A stretch of DNA of 64,000 bases, from positions 41,413,095-41,477,094 of the forward strand of contig JAWZYU010000028.1 of NCBI GenBank assembly GCA_038380435.1, in the 5' to 3' direction. Origin of the DNA: Ryuthela nishihirai (Eukaryota; Arthropoda; Arachnida; Araneae; Heptathelidae). The notes under the pieces are model-generated. The model was given only the letters and a program-made list of their open reading frames with translations, did no database searches and was not told where the DNA came from. Both the position numbers and the translations under genes were made by a program. Positions 10,046 to 21,139 of this stretch are shown one piece after another (positions within the stretch are counted from its first letter, which is position 1; each line of letters begins with the position of its first letter).

Positions 10046-10379
10046 CAGCAAAGTCAGACTTACAACCTTGTGTAAAACTCACAATTAATGAAAAAGCTAG
10101 TTGCACAAAATTCTAAAACATACTTATTTTATTAAGTGGTACCTATTATTATTAATTTTTATTAAGTAATACCTATTATTTTAAGTTTTAATTAACTTCT
10201 GAGGTGAATTTTTACGATTAACATCTGTTATTCAACTTCTATAACTCTTTAAATACTGAAAAGATATGGATCAAAATGGAAATTTATACAGTTTAATTAT
10301 TATACTTAGCTTCAGTTATACGTTTCCATAAAAACCTATTTAACCGGTTACAGAGCCCCCAGTTTCATTCTCCATTCAT

Positions 10380-11690
10380 ATAAAAGTGCTATAAATACTT
10401 AGGAGTACATATTGATAGTGGAAAAAACACATTGATTCTTTAATAAAAATAACTTAATACAATAGTACCACAATTATTTCATATCAGAAATTTTATAAAT
10501 GTTACACTTTTAAAACTCATTTATGATGCATGGATTAAACCTCATTTAATATATGGATTACTTTCTTGGGGTGGAGTGCATCTCAGCAATATTAAACCAT
10601 TACTTAAAATTCAAAATACAATAGTTAGATGCATTTTAAGGAAAATGAGATATGACAGTGTTAGGCACATTTATAATGAATTGCATATATTACCTTGAAG
10701 AAAGTTATACATATACCATATCATTATATATCTTAAAAAACACCGGATTGAAAGTGATATTAGACGTATAAAATATAATACAAGAATAGCTAAACACGTT
10801 GGGTTGTTTTACCTCTGAGCGGCACTTTTTTGCACACCAGCTGCTAATGCTAAATGCTAAATGGCCAGGTCACAAGGACCCCGAAGGCTCAGAGAAGGTT
10901 GGGAGAGGGACAACTGGAACAGCTGTTGGGAGACAGATGGTAGCCTCCCGTCAAGCCCATCCAGCGTGTTCTTTAACGTGCACAGGGTATGACTCTCCCA
11001 CGCACGGGGCCACGGCTTAACGTCCCATCCGACGGACGGCGGCCTTTCTAAGCCCATCGGTGTCCCCTACTGACCGTGGGCAGGGCGGGGAATTTTGCGG
11101 AGATAAATCTCAACGCTGACCCAGCTGGGACTCGAACCTGGGAACTGCAGATTACAAGCCTGGCGCGCTACCGACTGAGCCACCCCCGCCCCAGCTAAAC
11201 ACGTAAATCTCCCTTTACCTCTTCCTAAAGAAACCATTGTACAGAAACATTATATCTATTTAGCACCAGAAAAATTTAATAATTTACCTGCAAATCTTAA
11301 AGATGAAACACGTTTCCACTCTTTTAAAAAGAAGTCGCTAATCTGGATTTTTGAAATGTAACGATATTGAAAAACGTCTTTGAAAATTGTTAATAATTAT
11401 TATTTTGGTAGATATACGTTTTGTGTTTTTGAATTTCTATCTTTCATTATTTAAAAATAGAAAGGAAAATTTTATCACGTCTAAATTTTGTATTGAATTT
11501 GTTCCCTATTTCAAAATGTTTTGCCAAATTATACAAATCCACATGGAGTGACTTGAATTCTTGTGATTACGCTCAGTGTTCCTAAAATTTAATACATCAT
11601 TTCAGAAAATATGTTGTGCACAATTCTTTATTTGAAATGTATATCTTGTCTATTCAATGGGAATAAATAAATTTATTTATACATTATATA
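10380..11690 (+). pseudogene. LINE ORF2 C-terminal fragment split by a SINE
   Basis: Several frames together give a LINE C-terminal signature: KYLGVHIDS near 10405, then IKPHLIYGLLSWGG and LKIQNTIVRCIL near 10550-10640, then RIAKHV at the SINE junction. After the SINE it continues as NLPLPLPKETIVQKHYIYLA and FHSFKKKSLIWIFEM with a stop at about 11361. Motifs of this type (YLG, W-G-G, KIQN) follow the reverse transcriptase domain in Jockey/CR1/L2-like LINEs. Frameshifts and stops make it a pseudogene. The 3' region ends in an AATAAATAAAT-like tail around 11665-11690. Family assignment is tentative. Confidence 0.75.
10800..11192 (-). mobile_element. SINE-A copy inserted in a LINE, 12-bp TSD
   Basis: A full minus-strand copy is flanked by agctaaacacgt (10788-10799 and 11193-11204). 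Removing it restores the LINE reading frame around RIAKHVNLPLP, which confirms the insertion boundaries. A small internal duplication (ctgctaatgctaaatgctaa) lies in the 3' body. Confidence 0.95.
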
Positions 11691-12336
11691 TAAGATGAGG
11701 ATGTTCCATTTTTCTATCCATTGACTGTTGTTTTAAAAAAAGAGGTAGAATCCAATTAAGCAGGCTGAAATCAGTAATAATTTTAACCTTTCCAAGTTGA
11801 TATTTGAAGAGCAATCTTCTCTCACTTCTTCCTCCTCCTTTTCGTTTTATTCTTCTTTCCAGTTCCTTAGCCGTATAAGCTCTTTTTATCGGTTCAGCCT
11901 CATACAATTAAGAATGTTTTACAGCCTCCATTTCACGTTTATTTCCTCCCTGCTTGTTCATATATTTTTTTTACATCACTTGCTTGTATTCTTGTTTCCT
12001 AAAGCAGCGCTTATCTTGTAAAAAGACAAGACTCGGCATGCGATGTTTGCCATGGCCTGGAGGACTTTTATTGTTTATAGAGCAGAGCTTATTACTGCAG
12101 CAACTCAAGGAGAGCTCGTTTCTTAAGTTCATTAAAAGAAAAGGATGCATTCGCACTTCTTTTCTGCATTCAAACTTTATGAAGATCGAAACGAAATCGC
12201 TGTGGATTTCAGTGGCATATGTGTGTTTGCAGTGTTTTATATTATTATGCATTTCTGTCATTATCCTTTTTTAAACGTACCAAATTACTCTTAATTTTAA
12301 TTGGCTTATCTTAACAATCTTTGCAGCCCTTCCGTG
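11691..12336. other. Unique stretch without recognised gene
   Basis: Short frames on both strands (76-106 codons) overlap each other and show no domain. A pyrimidine-rich stretch lies at 11815-11870. I see no feature that I can name. Confidence 0.45.
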
Positions 12337-12888
12337 GAAGAGTGCTTAGCGTGCTTGGTTGCTGATCCTTGGCTAAGGCAGGAATGTTTGTGCTGTTTTT
12401 CTGCTGAGGTCTCGATTTCCTCACAGACCTTCTACTATGGGGTACGAACTGTTTGGGGACGGGGGTGACTCAGTCGGTAGCGTGCCAGGCTCGTAATCTG
12501 TAGTTCCCAGGTTCGAGTCCCAGCTGGGCCAGCGTTGAGATTTATTTCCGCAAAAATTCCCCGCCCTGCCCACAGTCAGTAGGGACACCGATGGGCTTGG
12601 AAAGGCCGCCGTCCGTCTGTTGGGACGTTAAGCCGTGGCCCCATGTGCGGGAGAGCCATACCCTGTGCACGTTAAAGAACACGCTGGATGGCCTTGACGG
12701 GAGGCTACCATCTGTCTCCCAACAGCTGTTCCAATGGGTCCCCTCCCCCAACCTTCTCTGAGCCTTCGGAATCCATGTGACCTGGCCGTTTAGCCCATGG
12801 TGTGCAAAAAAGTGCCGCTCAGAGGTAAAACAACCGAACGAACTGTTTGACTTCTGTGGCATGCAGCTGGTTGAAGGGGTATTTATTC
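12337..12888 (+). mobile_element. SINE-B copy split by a SINE-A
   Basis: The tRNA-like start (gtggaagagtgcttagcgtg) and body (ttctgctgaggtctcgatttc) run to about 12455. The copy resumes after the nested SINE-A as ttctgtggcatgcagctggt and ends near ggggtatttattc. Its B-box region is degraded, so it is an old copy. Confidence 0.8.
12456..12838 (+). mobile_element. SINE-A copy nested in SINE-B
   Basis: The head gggtgactcagtcggtagcg and an intact B box (ggttcgagtcc) are present. The TSD cgaactgtttg flanks the copy (about 12445-12455 and 12839-12849). Confidence 0.93.
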
Positions 12889-13010
12889 TTTTCAACATTC
12901 TTTCGATTTCCTTTCGGATAAAAGAATTACTTTTTTTTTGTATCCCGACATCCCTTAAGAGTTTGAAATTGTTTACGTCATCTTCTTTCACACTAGAAAT
13001 TTATTCATGA

Positions 13011-13150
13011 AGATTGGTTTGGGTTGTTTTACCTCCAAGTGGCACTTTTTTTGAACACAGTGGTTTAAATTGCTAGGTCACAAGGGCCCCAAGGGTTTAA
13101 AGAAGGTTGAGGAAAGATATCCGCTGGACAGCTGTGAAACAGAGGAAAGT
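13011..13150 (-). mobile_element. Old, 5'-truncated SINE-A fragment
   Basis: It starts with the tail complement (tgggttgttttacctccaag), keeps the body through gacagctgtgaaacagagg, and then stops. It is strongly diverged. Confidence 0.75.
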
Positions 13151-13167
13151 CTTCAGTAATGATAGCA

Positions 13168-13257
13168 GTCCAGTGGCCGAGTGGTTAGCGCGCTTGGCTA
13201 CTGATCTACGGGATATGGGTTCGAGCCCCGGGTAAGGCATGGATGTATGTATCGTTT
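13168..13257 (+). mobile_element. SINE-B 5' half with complete tRNA-like head
   Basis: An A box (tggccgagtgg) and a B box (ggttcgagccc) lie in a clover-leaf-sized segment followed by aaggcatggatgtatg. It is the best SINE-B promoter in the window. A SINE-A head follows directly. Confidence 0.85.
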
Positions 13258-13838
13258 GGGGCGGGGGTGACTCAGTCGGTAGCGCGCCAGACTCGTAATC
13301 TGTAGTTCCCAGGTTCGAATCCCAGCTGGGTCAGCGTTGAGATTTAAATAAATACCCCCTCAAGCAGCTGCTTGCCACAGAGATCTGACAGGAGCCTGTC
13401 AGTTTATATGCCAGAGTAGAAGGTCTGTGAGGATGGCAGGACCTCAGCAGAAAAAATGACACGAACATCCATGCCTTAACTCCGGGGCTCGAACCCAGGT
13501 CCCTTAGATCAGCAGCCAAGTGCGCTAATCACTCGGTTATCTCCACAAAATACCCCGTCCTGCCCATGGTCAGTAGGGGACACCGATGGGCTTGGAAAGA
13601 CCGCCGTCCGTCGGATGGGACGTTAAGCAGTGGCCCCGTGTGCAGGAGAGCCATACCCTGTGCACGTTAAAGAACAAGCTGGATGGCCTTGACGGGAGGC
13701 TATCATCTGTCTCCTAAGAGCTGTTCCAGTGGGTTACCTCCCGCAACCTTCTCTGAGCCTTTGGGGTCCTTGTGACCTGGACATTTAGCCCATGGTGTGC
13801 AAAAAATGCCGCTCATAGGTAAAACAATCCAACCCAAA
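13258..13838 (+). mobile_element. SINE-A copy split by a SINE-B
   Basis: The head is at 13258-13346, interrupted in the gagattta/atctcc part of the body. It resumes at about 13541 (atctccacaaaatacccc) and ends with the acaatccaaccca tail near 13838. Confidence 0.88.
13347..13541 (-). mobile_element. SINE-B copy nested in SINE-A
   Basis: It reads from the tail complement (aataaataccccctcaagca) through gcctgtcagtttatatgcc to the head complement (ggctcgaacccaggtccc, then gctaatcactcgg). It is nearly full length. Confidence 0.9.
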
Positions 13839-13851
13839 TCAGTCATGATCT

Positions 13852-14650
13852 GGGGCGGAGGTGATTCAGTCGATAGCATGTCAGGATCGTAATCTGTAGT
13901 TGCCAACGAGTCACATCTGGACCAGCGTTGAGATTTATCTCCCCTGAACCCACACCCTGCCCTCGGTCAGAAAGGGGACACCAATGATCTTCTGGTAGCC
14001 GCTAGTCCGGCTAAATGCCGCCGTCCGTCGGATCGGACGTTAAGCTGTGTCACCTGTACAGGGTTGTTGGATTGGGTTGTTTTACCTCTGAGCGGCACTT
14101 TTTTGCACACCATGGGCTAAATGGCCAGGTCACATGGACCCCGAAGGCTCAGAGAAGGTTGGGGGAGGGGACCCACTGTAACAGCTGTTGGGAGACAGAT
14201 GGTAGCCTCCCGTCAAGGCCATCCAGCGTGTTCTTTAACGTGTACAGGGTATGGCTCTCCGCACACGGGGCCACGGTTAACGTCCCATCCGAGGGACGGC
14301 GGCCTTTCCAAGCCCATCGGTGTCCCCTACTGACCGTGGGCAGGGCGGGGAATTTTGAGGAGATAAATCTCAACGCTGACCCCATGGGACTCGAACCTGG
14401 GAACTACAGATTACGAGCCTGGCGCGCTACCGACTGAGCCCCCCCCCGCCCCACTTGTACAGGAGAGCCGTCCCTGTGCACATTAGAACACTCTGGATGG
14501 CCTTGACAGGAGGGTACCATCTGTTTCCCAGCAGCTGTCTAGTGGATCCCATCCGTTCTGCCTTCTCTGAGCGCTTGGGATCATTGTGGCCTGGCCACTT
14601 ATACCATTGTGTGAAAAAAAAATGCCGCTTAGTAGTAAAACAACCCAAAC
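13852..14650 (+). mobile_element. Old SINE-A copy split by a younger one
   Basis: The head at 13852 (gattcagtcgatagcatgtc) and the body continue to about 14062. The remainder (gagagccgtccctgtgcac through gtagtaaaacaacccaaac) follows at 14461-14650. It is diverged compared with the nested copy. Confidence 0.85.
14063..14451 (-). mobile_element. SINE-A copy nested in older SINE-A, 12-bp TSD
   Basis: This is a full minus-strand copy. The duplication cacctgtacagg (14051-14062) recurs as cacttgtacagg (14452-14463), with one difference. Confidence 0.93.
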
Positions 14651-14707
14651 TGTAAATAGCATCTAGCGTGTTCGAAAACGTTTGCAAACTAAGACTCTCA
14701 GGCAGAG

Positions 14708-14798
14708 TGGGGCTTAGCGGAGTAAAATTTCAGCTGGGACTCGAATCTGGGAATTGCAGTTTACGAGCCTGATGCGCTACCAACTGAGCCGAACCAAG
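14708..14798 (-). mobile_element. SINE-A head fragment
   Basis: Only the tRNA-like end remains (ctgggactcgaatctgggaa, gcgctaccaactgagcc). Confidence 0.7.
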
Positions 14799-14813
14799 TC
14801 CTGTCCCTGTAAA

Positions 14814-15022
14814 TAAAGTAAATAAATAACCCCTCAAGTACCATAAATAAGTAAACATAAATCTCCTAAAGCAACCGCTTGCCACAGATATCTGACAGGA
14901 GCCTGTTCGTTTATAAACCATAGAGAACATCTATAGGGATGGCAGGCCTGCATCAGAAAAACAACACAAATATCCATACCCTACCCGGGGCTCGAACCCA
15001 GGTTCCTTCGATTAGTAGCCTA
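14814..15022 (-). mobile_element. SINE-B copy
   Basis: The tail complement aaataacccctcaagtacc is followed by gccacagatatctgacagga, ggggctcgaacccaggttcc and the start of the head. A small insertion (ataagtaaacataaatctcc) lies near the 3' end. Confidence 0.85.
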
Positions 15023-15457
15023 TAGAACTTCCTAAATTCGGTTCCCTTGGAACCTAGAAAGAGCCGGAATTTAGAAAATTCTATTTTTTTCTTAAAGTTC
15101 TACCAGCAGTACTTGATTGGCGGACTGAACATCCAGAAAGATATCAGAATTATGTGAGATGAAACGAAAGCTTTTTGTAATCTTTATAATGGATTTCAAA
15201 AAGTAACACTTCATGCCATGGATTGAACGTTTCCAAGAAACGTTCGGATGGTATTGGAGTCCATGATTCCATACAGCAGTCCGTAAAGCGCAGAGAGTTA
15301 GCCGTGGTGGGTTTCGGGGTCGAATGCATCGCTCCACTTAGTCTCACAGATGGTCAATAGGGTTCAAATCCGGACAGTGAAAGGTCATTCTAGGTTGTGA
15401 ACTCACTGGAATGCTCTTCCAACAAGTCCTTCATCAAACGGGAGCAATGATACGGGG

Positions 15458-15849
15458 TTGTTGGGTTGGGTTGTTTTACCTCTGAGCGGCACTTTTTTGC
15501 ACACCATGGGCTAAATGGGCAGGTCACATGGACCCCGAAGGCTCAGAGAAGGTTGGGGGAGGGGACCCACTGGAACAGCTGTTGGGAGACAGATGGTAGC
15601 CTCCCGTTAAGGCCATCCAGCGTGTTCTTTAACGTGCACAGGGTATGGCTTTCCCGCACACGGGGCCATGGCTTAACGTCCCATCCGACGGACGGCAGCC
15701 TTTCCAAGCCCATCGGTGTCCCCTACTGACCGTGGGCAGGGCGGGGAATTTTGCGGAGATAAATCTCAACGCTGACCCAGCTGGGACTCGAACCTGGGAA
15801 CTACAGATTACGAGCCTGGCGCGCTACCGACTGAGCCACCCCCGCCCCT
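15458..15849 (-). mobile_element. SINE-A copy inside Tc1 remnant, 12-bp TSD
   Basis: A full copy is flanked by aatgatacgggg (15446-15457) and aatgagacgggg (15850-15861). It separates the second catalytic Asp from the catalytic Glu motif of the transposase. Confidence 0.94.
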
Positions 15850-16153
15850 AATGAGACGGGGCTTTGTCTTGTTGAAAGAAGGCATCCTGCTGTGGGAAAT
15901 GGAAAGCCATGAACGGGTGTAGATGGTCGGCCAACCTACATCGACATAGACTTGTGCGGTGATGGTGTTCTCAAATGGTACAAGGTTGCTTACGTAAACA
16001 ATATACTGGCTATAATATATAGGCTGGTAGAGGCAGTGTAATTAACAGAACATTACACTGCCTCTACCAGCCTGTAACACCCTGAATTTACAGTTGGAGT
16101 CCATGGTCTTGTGTGGTCTACAACACACATGCAATCTCCCATCAGCGTGTTGT

Positions 16154-16530
16154 GGGGCGGGGGTGGCTCAGTCGGTAGAGCGCCAGGCTGGTAATCTGCA
16201 ATTTCCAGGTTCGAGTCTCAGCTGGGTCAGCGTTGAAAAATAATCTCCACAAAACTTCCTGCCCTGTCCACGGTCAATAGGGGACACCGATGGGCTTAGA
16301 AAGGCCGCCGTCCGTCGGATGGGACGTTAAGCCGTGGTACCGTATATGGGTACCATGTGCACGTTAAAGAACACGCTGAACGGCCTTGACGGGAGGCTAC
16401 CATCTGTCTCCCAACAGCTGTTCCAGTGGGTCCCCTCCCCAACCTTCTCTGAGCCTTCGGGATCCATGTGACCTGGCCATTTAGCCCATGATGTGCAAAA
16501 AAGATCCGCTCAGAGGTAAAACAACCCACC
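16154..16530 (+). mobile_element. SINE-A copy inside Tc1 remnant, perfect 12-bp TSD
   Basis: The duplication tcagcgtgttgt lies at 16142-16153 and 16531-16542. The head, B box and tail are all present. It is in opposite orientation to the other SINE in the same element. Confidence 0.95.
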
Positions 16531-16854
16531 TCAGCGTGTTGTAGTTGGAACCTCGATTGATTGGACGATGGGACCATTGTCCATTGGGGATGTTCCTTTG
16601 TCCATTGGGGATGTTCCTTTGTCCATTGCAGTCTCACATTCCGATAACGTGCTGTTAACAATGGTACTCGAAGTGGGCGTCTTCTGCCATAGCCCAGTCG
16701 TGACACCGTAAGTCAAATGGTCTTTTCGCAAACCTTCATACCTATCCCATCGTTGATTGCCGATGCTATCATATGCACTGTGGCACTCCGTTCCGACGTA
16801 ATGATATGGGAGAGACAGAAGAAGTGACGCTAAACTTGAACATCAATAGCCAGG

Positions 16855-18440
16855 TTGCATCTTTTTCTCGGTGGCTACAGGTGTAACAGTTGCCCAGAGC
16901 AGTTTGTTTCCTTGGTGGCTGTAAGTGTAACAGTTTCTCGGAGCAGTTTTTTTTCTTGGTGGCTGTAGATGTAACAGTTTCCCGGAGCGTTTTTTTCTCG
17001 GTGGCTGCAGGTGTAAGTTTCCCGGAGCATTTTTTCTTGGTGGCTGCAGGTGTAACAGTTTCCCGGAGCAGTTTTTTTCTTGGTGGCTGCAGGTATAAGT
17101 TTCCCGGAGCATTTTTTCTTGGTGGCTGCAGGTGTAAACAGTTTCCCGGAGCAGTTTTTTCCTTGGTGGCTGTAAGTGTAACAGTTTCTCGGAACATTTT
17201 TTCCTGATGGCTACTAGTGTAACAGTTTCCCGGAGCAGTTTTTTTCTTGATGGCTACAGGTGTAACAGTTTCCCGGAGCAGTTTTTTTTCTTGGTGACTG
17301 CAGGTGTAACAGTTTTCCGGAGCAGTTTTTTTCTTGGTGAATGCAGGTGTAACAGTTTCCCGGAGCAGTTTTTTTCTTGGTGGCTGCAGTGTAACAGTTT
17401 CCCGGAGCATTTTTCTTGGTGGCTGCAGGTGTAACAGTTTCCCGGAGCAGTGTTTTTTCTTGGTGAGTGCAGGTGTAACAGTTTCCCGTAGCATTTTTCT
17501 TGGTGGCTGCAGGTGTAACAGTTTCCCGGAGCAGTTTTTTTTCTTGGTGGCTGTAAGTGTAACAGTTTCCGGGAGCAGTTTTTTTCTTGGTGGCTGCAGT
17601 CTAACAGTTTCCAGTAACATTTTTCTTGGTGGCTGCAGGTGTAACAGTTTCCCGGAGCAGTTTATTTCCTTGGTGGCTGTAAGTGTAACAGTTTCTCGGA
17701 GCATTTTTTCTTGATGGCTACAGGTGTAACAGTTTCCCAGAGCAGTTTTTTTCTTGGTGGCTGTAAGTGTAATAGTTTCCCGGAGCAGTTTTGTTTTCTT
17801 GGTGGCTGCAGTGTAACAGTTTCCCGGAGCATTTTTCTTGGTGGCTGCAGGTGTAACAGTTTCCCGTAGCATTTTTCTTGGTGGCTGCAGGTGTAACAGT
17901 TTCCCGGAGCATTTTTTCTTGGTGGCTACAGGTGTAACAATTTCCCGGAGCAGTTTTTTTCTTGATGGTTGCTGGTGTAACAGTTTACCGGAGCAGTTTT
18001 TTTCTTGGTGGCTGCAGGTGTAACAGTTTCCCGGAGCATTTTTCTTGGTGGCTGTAAGTATAACAGTTTCCCGGAGCATTTTTCTTGGTGGCTGTAAGTA
18101 TAACAGTTTCCCGGAGCAGTTTTTTTCCTTGGTGGCTGTAGGTGCAACAGTTTCCCGGAGCATTTTTTCTTGGTGCCTACAGGTGTAATAGTTTCCCAGA
18201 GTATTTTTTCTTGGTGGCTACAGGTGTAACAGTTTTCCGGAACATTTTTTCTTGGTGGCTGCATGTATAACAGTTTCCCGGAGCATTTTTCTTGGTGGCT
18301 GCAGGTGCAACATTTTTCTGGCATATTTTTCTCTGCGGCTGCGGAACATTTTTCTTGGTGCTAAAAATAGTTTTTCTTTCCGCTAATGCACAGAATTTTC
18401 CCGGCACAGTTTTCTCGGTGACTGCAGGTGCAACATGTGA
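16855..18440 (+). repeat. 43-bp minisatellite array, about 36 copies
   Basis: The unit is approximately ggtgtaacagtttcccggag then cagtttttttcttggtggctgca. The T-run length and the presence of 'cag' before it vary, giving 40-44 bp units. Long frames occur on both strands (for example a Lys/Thr-rich minus frame across most of the array). They only reflect the repeat. The last copies (after 18300) are diverged. Confidence 0.95.
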
Positions 18441-18559
18441 TGGTTGCATGCAGAAATCCCAGACGTTCTGCAATTGTGGATGTTTAGCTCCCCATCTTCC
18501 TCTCACCGACTATCATCCACCCACGATCGAAACAGAAGATAGGCATCTTGCTTATTTAT

Positions 18560-19313
18560 AGCCTGCAAGGGGTTTCAGTGGCCGCATTATTGTGATGGGC
18601 AAGTTCGTGGATGGGTGCCGTGTTTATAAAAAATTGCGCTTTCAAGTGTATATAGACAATTGTGAATTACTGAATGCTGACTTCCACTGACGGGGATCAT
18701 GCGAATTTTATGATGCAGAAGTGGTAGAGATCTGAATATTTGCACTTAGGAGTAAATTGGGTCGTACATCTCCGAAAAAATCAGAAATTTCACCTCTGAC
18801 GTGTCATTCAAAGTCAAATAGCGGTCACATTGAGATCAATCGATCTATGACTACTAGAGACAGAAAATTGGTTTCTGGAGTGGGGTTTCGGGTTGTAGAT
18901 ATCAGAAACTTTACGAAATTTCCTATTTGGCGGGTCCTTCGAAGTCAAAGGTCAAATTTCTATCTTCCCTAGCTAGAGAGCTAAAAATTGGCTCTCTGGA
19001 CATATTTTAGTTCTCAGAAATTTTGAATGCAATGAGTCTTCCAAGGTCAAAGGTCAAATTTGGATATATCAGTGCTAGAGAGCTAAAAATTGGTGCCTGG
19101 TAATTTCTCCGATCGTAGATCCAAAGGATCTTTTGTGATCAAAGGTCACATTTCTATTTCACCTTTGCCAGAGAACTAAAAATTGGTGAATGGGGCTATT
19201 TCGGAGAATAGAAGTCAGAATTATTAAGAACTTTCAATTCCGATGTCGCGTTCAAAGTCAAATAGGAGTCGTCGGATGAATGGTCTGGAATAGAAGAAAT
19301 GTCGAAGATACCT
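18560..19313 (+). repeat. Degenerate tandem repeat, about 100-bp period, with DR1 motifs
   Basis: The phrase gagagctaaaaattgg recurs at 18974, 19078 and (as gagaactaaaaattgg) 19172, with a related gagacagaaaattgg at 18856. Between them lies a conserved tcaaaggtcaaattt segment. One unit contains AGGTCA-A-AGGTCA (19044-19056), a perfect DR1 arrangement. The repeat is old and diverged, and no gene is visible. Confidence 0.75.
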
Positions 19314-19316
19314 TTG

Positions 19317-19605
19317 GGTTGGGTTGGGTTGTTTTACCTCTGAGCGGCACTTTTTTGCACACCATGGGCTAAATGGCCAGATCACAAAGACCCCGAAGGC
19401 TCAGAGAAGGTTGGGGGAGGGGACCCACTGGAACAGCTGTTGGGAGACAGATGGTAGCCTCCCGTCAAGGCCATCCAGCGTGTTCTTTAACGTGCACAGG
19501 GTATGGCTCTCCCGCACAGGGCCACGGCTTAACGTCCCATCCGACGGACGGCGGCCTTTCCAAGCCCATCGGTGTCCCATACTGACAGTGGGCAGGGCGG
19601 GGAAC
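19317..19605 (-). mobile_element. SINE-A copy, 5'-truncated
   Basis: The copy runs from the tail complement (gttgggttgttttacctctg) to the gggcagggcgggga segment, and then stops. It lacks the tRNA-like head and abuts a plus-strand SINE-A. Confidence 0.9.
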
Positions 19606-19610
19606 GCGGA

Positions 19611-20010
19611 TGGCGGGGATGGCTCAATTGCTAGCGTGCTAGGCTCGTGATCTGCAGTTCCCAGACTCGGCTCCTGACTACGTCAACGTTGAGATTTATC
19701 TGCACTAACCCCCCCTCCCCCCACACACTGACCTCGGTAGGAAAGAGGACACTCTTGGACTTTTAAAGGCCGCCGTCCGTCGCATGAGATGGGAAGCCGT
19801 GACCCCGTGTGCAAGCGAGTCATAACCTGTTTACATTGAAGAACATGCTGAATGGCCTTGTCTGGAGGCTACCATCTGTATCCTAACAGCTGTCCAGTGG
19901 GTCCCTAACTTTCTTTGAGTCCTTGGGGTCCTTGTAACGTGGTCATTTAGCCCATTGTGTGCAAAAAAGGCTGCTTAGAAAAAATATAACCGAAACAATC
20001 CAACCTTTTT
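19611..20010 (+). mobile_element. Older SINE-A copy head to head with the previous one
   Basis: A diverged head (ggctcaattgctagcgtgct) and body end near acaatccaacc. The adjacent minus copy is younger, judging from divergence. Confidence 0.85.
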
Positions 20011-20092
20011 CCACATCAAATTTCATAGGAGACCTTATTCAAAATTTATCCAACTCGAACATCCAAAGCAACAACATACTCCACCTTCCGTA

Positions 20093-20491
20093 GGGGGGCG
20101 GGGGTGGCTAAGTCGGTAGCGCGCCAGGCTCGTAATCTGTAGTTCGCAGGTTCGAGTCCCAGCTGGGTCAGCGTTGAGATTTATATCCGCAAAATTCCCC
20201 GCCCTGCCCACGGTCAGTAGAGGACACCGATGGGCTTGGAAATGCCGCCGTCCGTCGGATGGGACGTTAAGCCGTGGCTCCGTGTGCGGGAGAGCCATAC
20301 CCCATTCATATCGAAGTAGACACGTTAAAGAACACGCTGGATGGCCTTGACGTGAGGCTACCATCTGTCTCACAACAGCTATTCCAGTGGGTCCCCTCCC
20401 CCAACCTTCTCTGAGCTTTCGGGGTCCATGTGACCTGGCCATTTAGCCCATGGTGTGCAAAAAAGTGCCGCCCAGAGGTAAAACAACCCAA
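20093..20491 (+). mobile_element. SINE-A copy with 12-bp TSD
   Basis: The TSD ccaccttccgta (20081-20092) is matched by ccaccttccgca (20493-20504). A 21-bp insertion (cattcatatcgaagtagaca) interrupts the middle of the body near 20304. Confidence 0.93.
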
Positions 20492-20504
20492 CCCACCTTC
20501 CGCA

Positions 20505-21130
20505 TACGTTCAATCAGAAAAAGAGACAGTTGCAAAAGGGTTAAAGCTTTGACATTTTTCAATGGAGACGAAACAGATAAAACCGGAGAATAATCTAGGG
20601 AGGACAAAAAAATGCGAAAAAGGGAACTGAGCTGGGAAAGGATTATTCTCAAAAGGGAAGAAGAGACAGAAAGGAAATGGAAGAAGAAAGTGGAAGAGAA
20701 TGTGCGCTGCATGGAAGATTGTAAATCTCGGTTCCTGATGCCAGCAGCTGAGATGATGTATCCCTCCGCCATTGACTATCAGATGAGCTTTTACAACTGG
20801 CAGGGCCGAGAAAGTAGTGTCGATCCGGACATTAAGACTAATGGCTAGCAACCTCTCCAGGGTTGCATTTCCATACGACTTGGAGGAAACATACTCAGCA
20901 TTGATTTTTCATGAGGATTATGTAGATTTCTTATTTACCTCTTGTTGATCAGAAGCTTTCTCCACTCGCATCGGGGTGGCAACGCTCTCTGCATAGTAGG
21001 TCACTGGCCGGAAAGGAATCCTGAGATTTGTCAGAGGATATTTTTTTTTTATTCGGTGAATTGATTTTTTTTAAACAAATTCTTTAACAGCACGTTACTA
21101 GTTTGGATGATAAAATGTATTTCAGATGAT
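20505..21130. other. Unique stretch with a short charged open frame
   Basis: A plus frame at 20612-20848 (78 codons, Glu/Lys/Arg-rich at its start) overlaps longer minus frames. There is no recognisable domain, and no splice-site pair bounds it convincingly. I do not call a gene. Confidence 0.35.
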
Positions 21131-21139
21131 GTTTATTGT

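Larger units (their letters stand above)
15095..16850 (-). pseudogene. Decayed Tc1-like DD34E transposase, split by two SINEs
   Basis: Read on the minus strand in pieces, the order is correct for a Tc1 transposase. ITSERSATVHMIASAINDG and a PLRVPLLTARYRNVRLQW segment come first (about 16800-16600). NQSRFQLQHADGRLHVC and RPHKTMDSNCKF follow, then VLQAGRGSVM, the catalytic FFQQDKAPSH near 15870, and DLNPIDHL with VERCIRPRNPP near 15390-15290. The first catalytic Asp region (usually SDESRF) reads as NQSRF, so it is mutated. Stops, frameshifts and a duplicated TKEHPQW segment at 16580-16620 show it is inactive. The upstream end is lost against the 43-bp array. Confidence 0.85.

Noticed and set aside
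16769..18163. Minus-strand frame of 464 codons, Lys/Thr/Cys-rich
   Set aside because: It follows the 43-bp array through its length changes, and shorter frames with the same peptide motif appear in other phases. It is a repeat artefact.
20612..20848. Charged 78-codon plus frame
   Set aside because: No domain, no strong start or splice context, and overlapping frames of similar length on the other strand.
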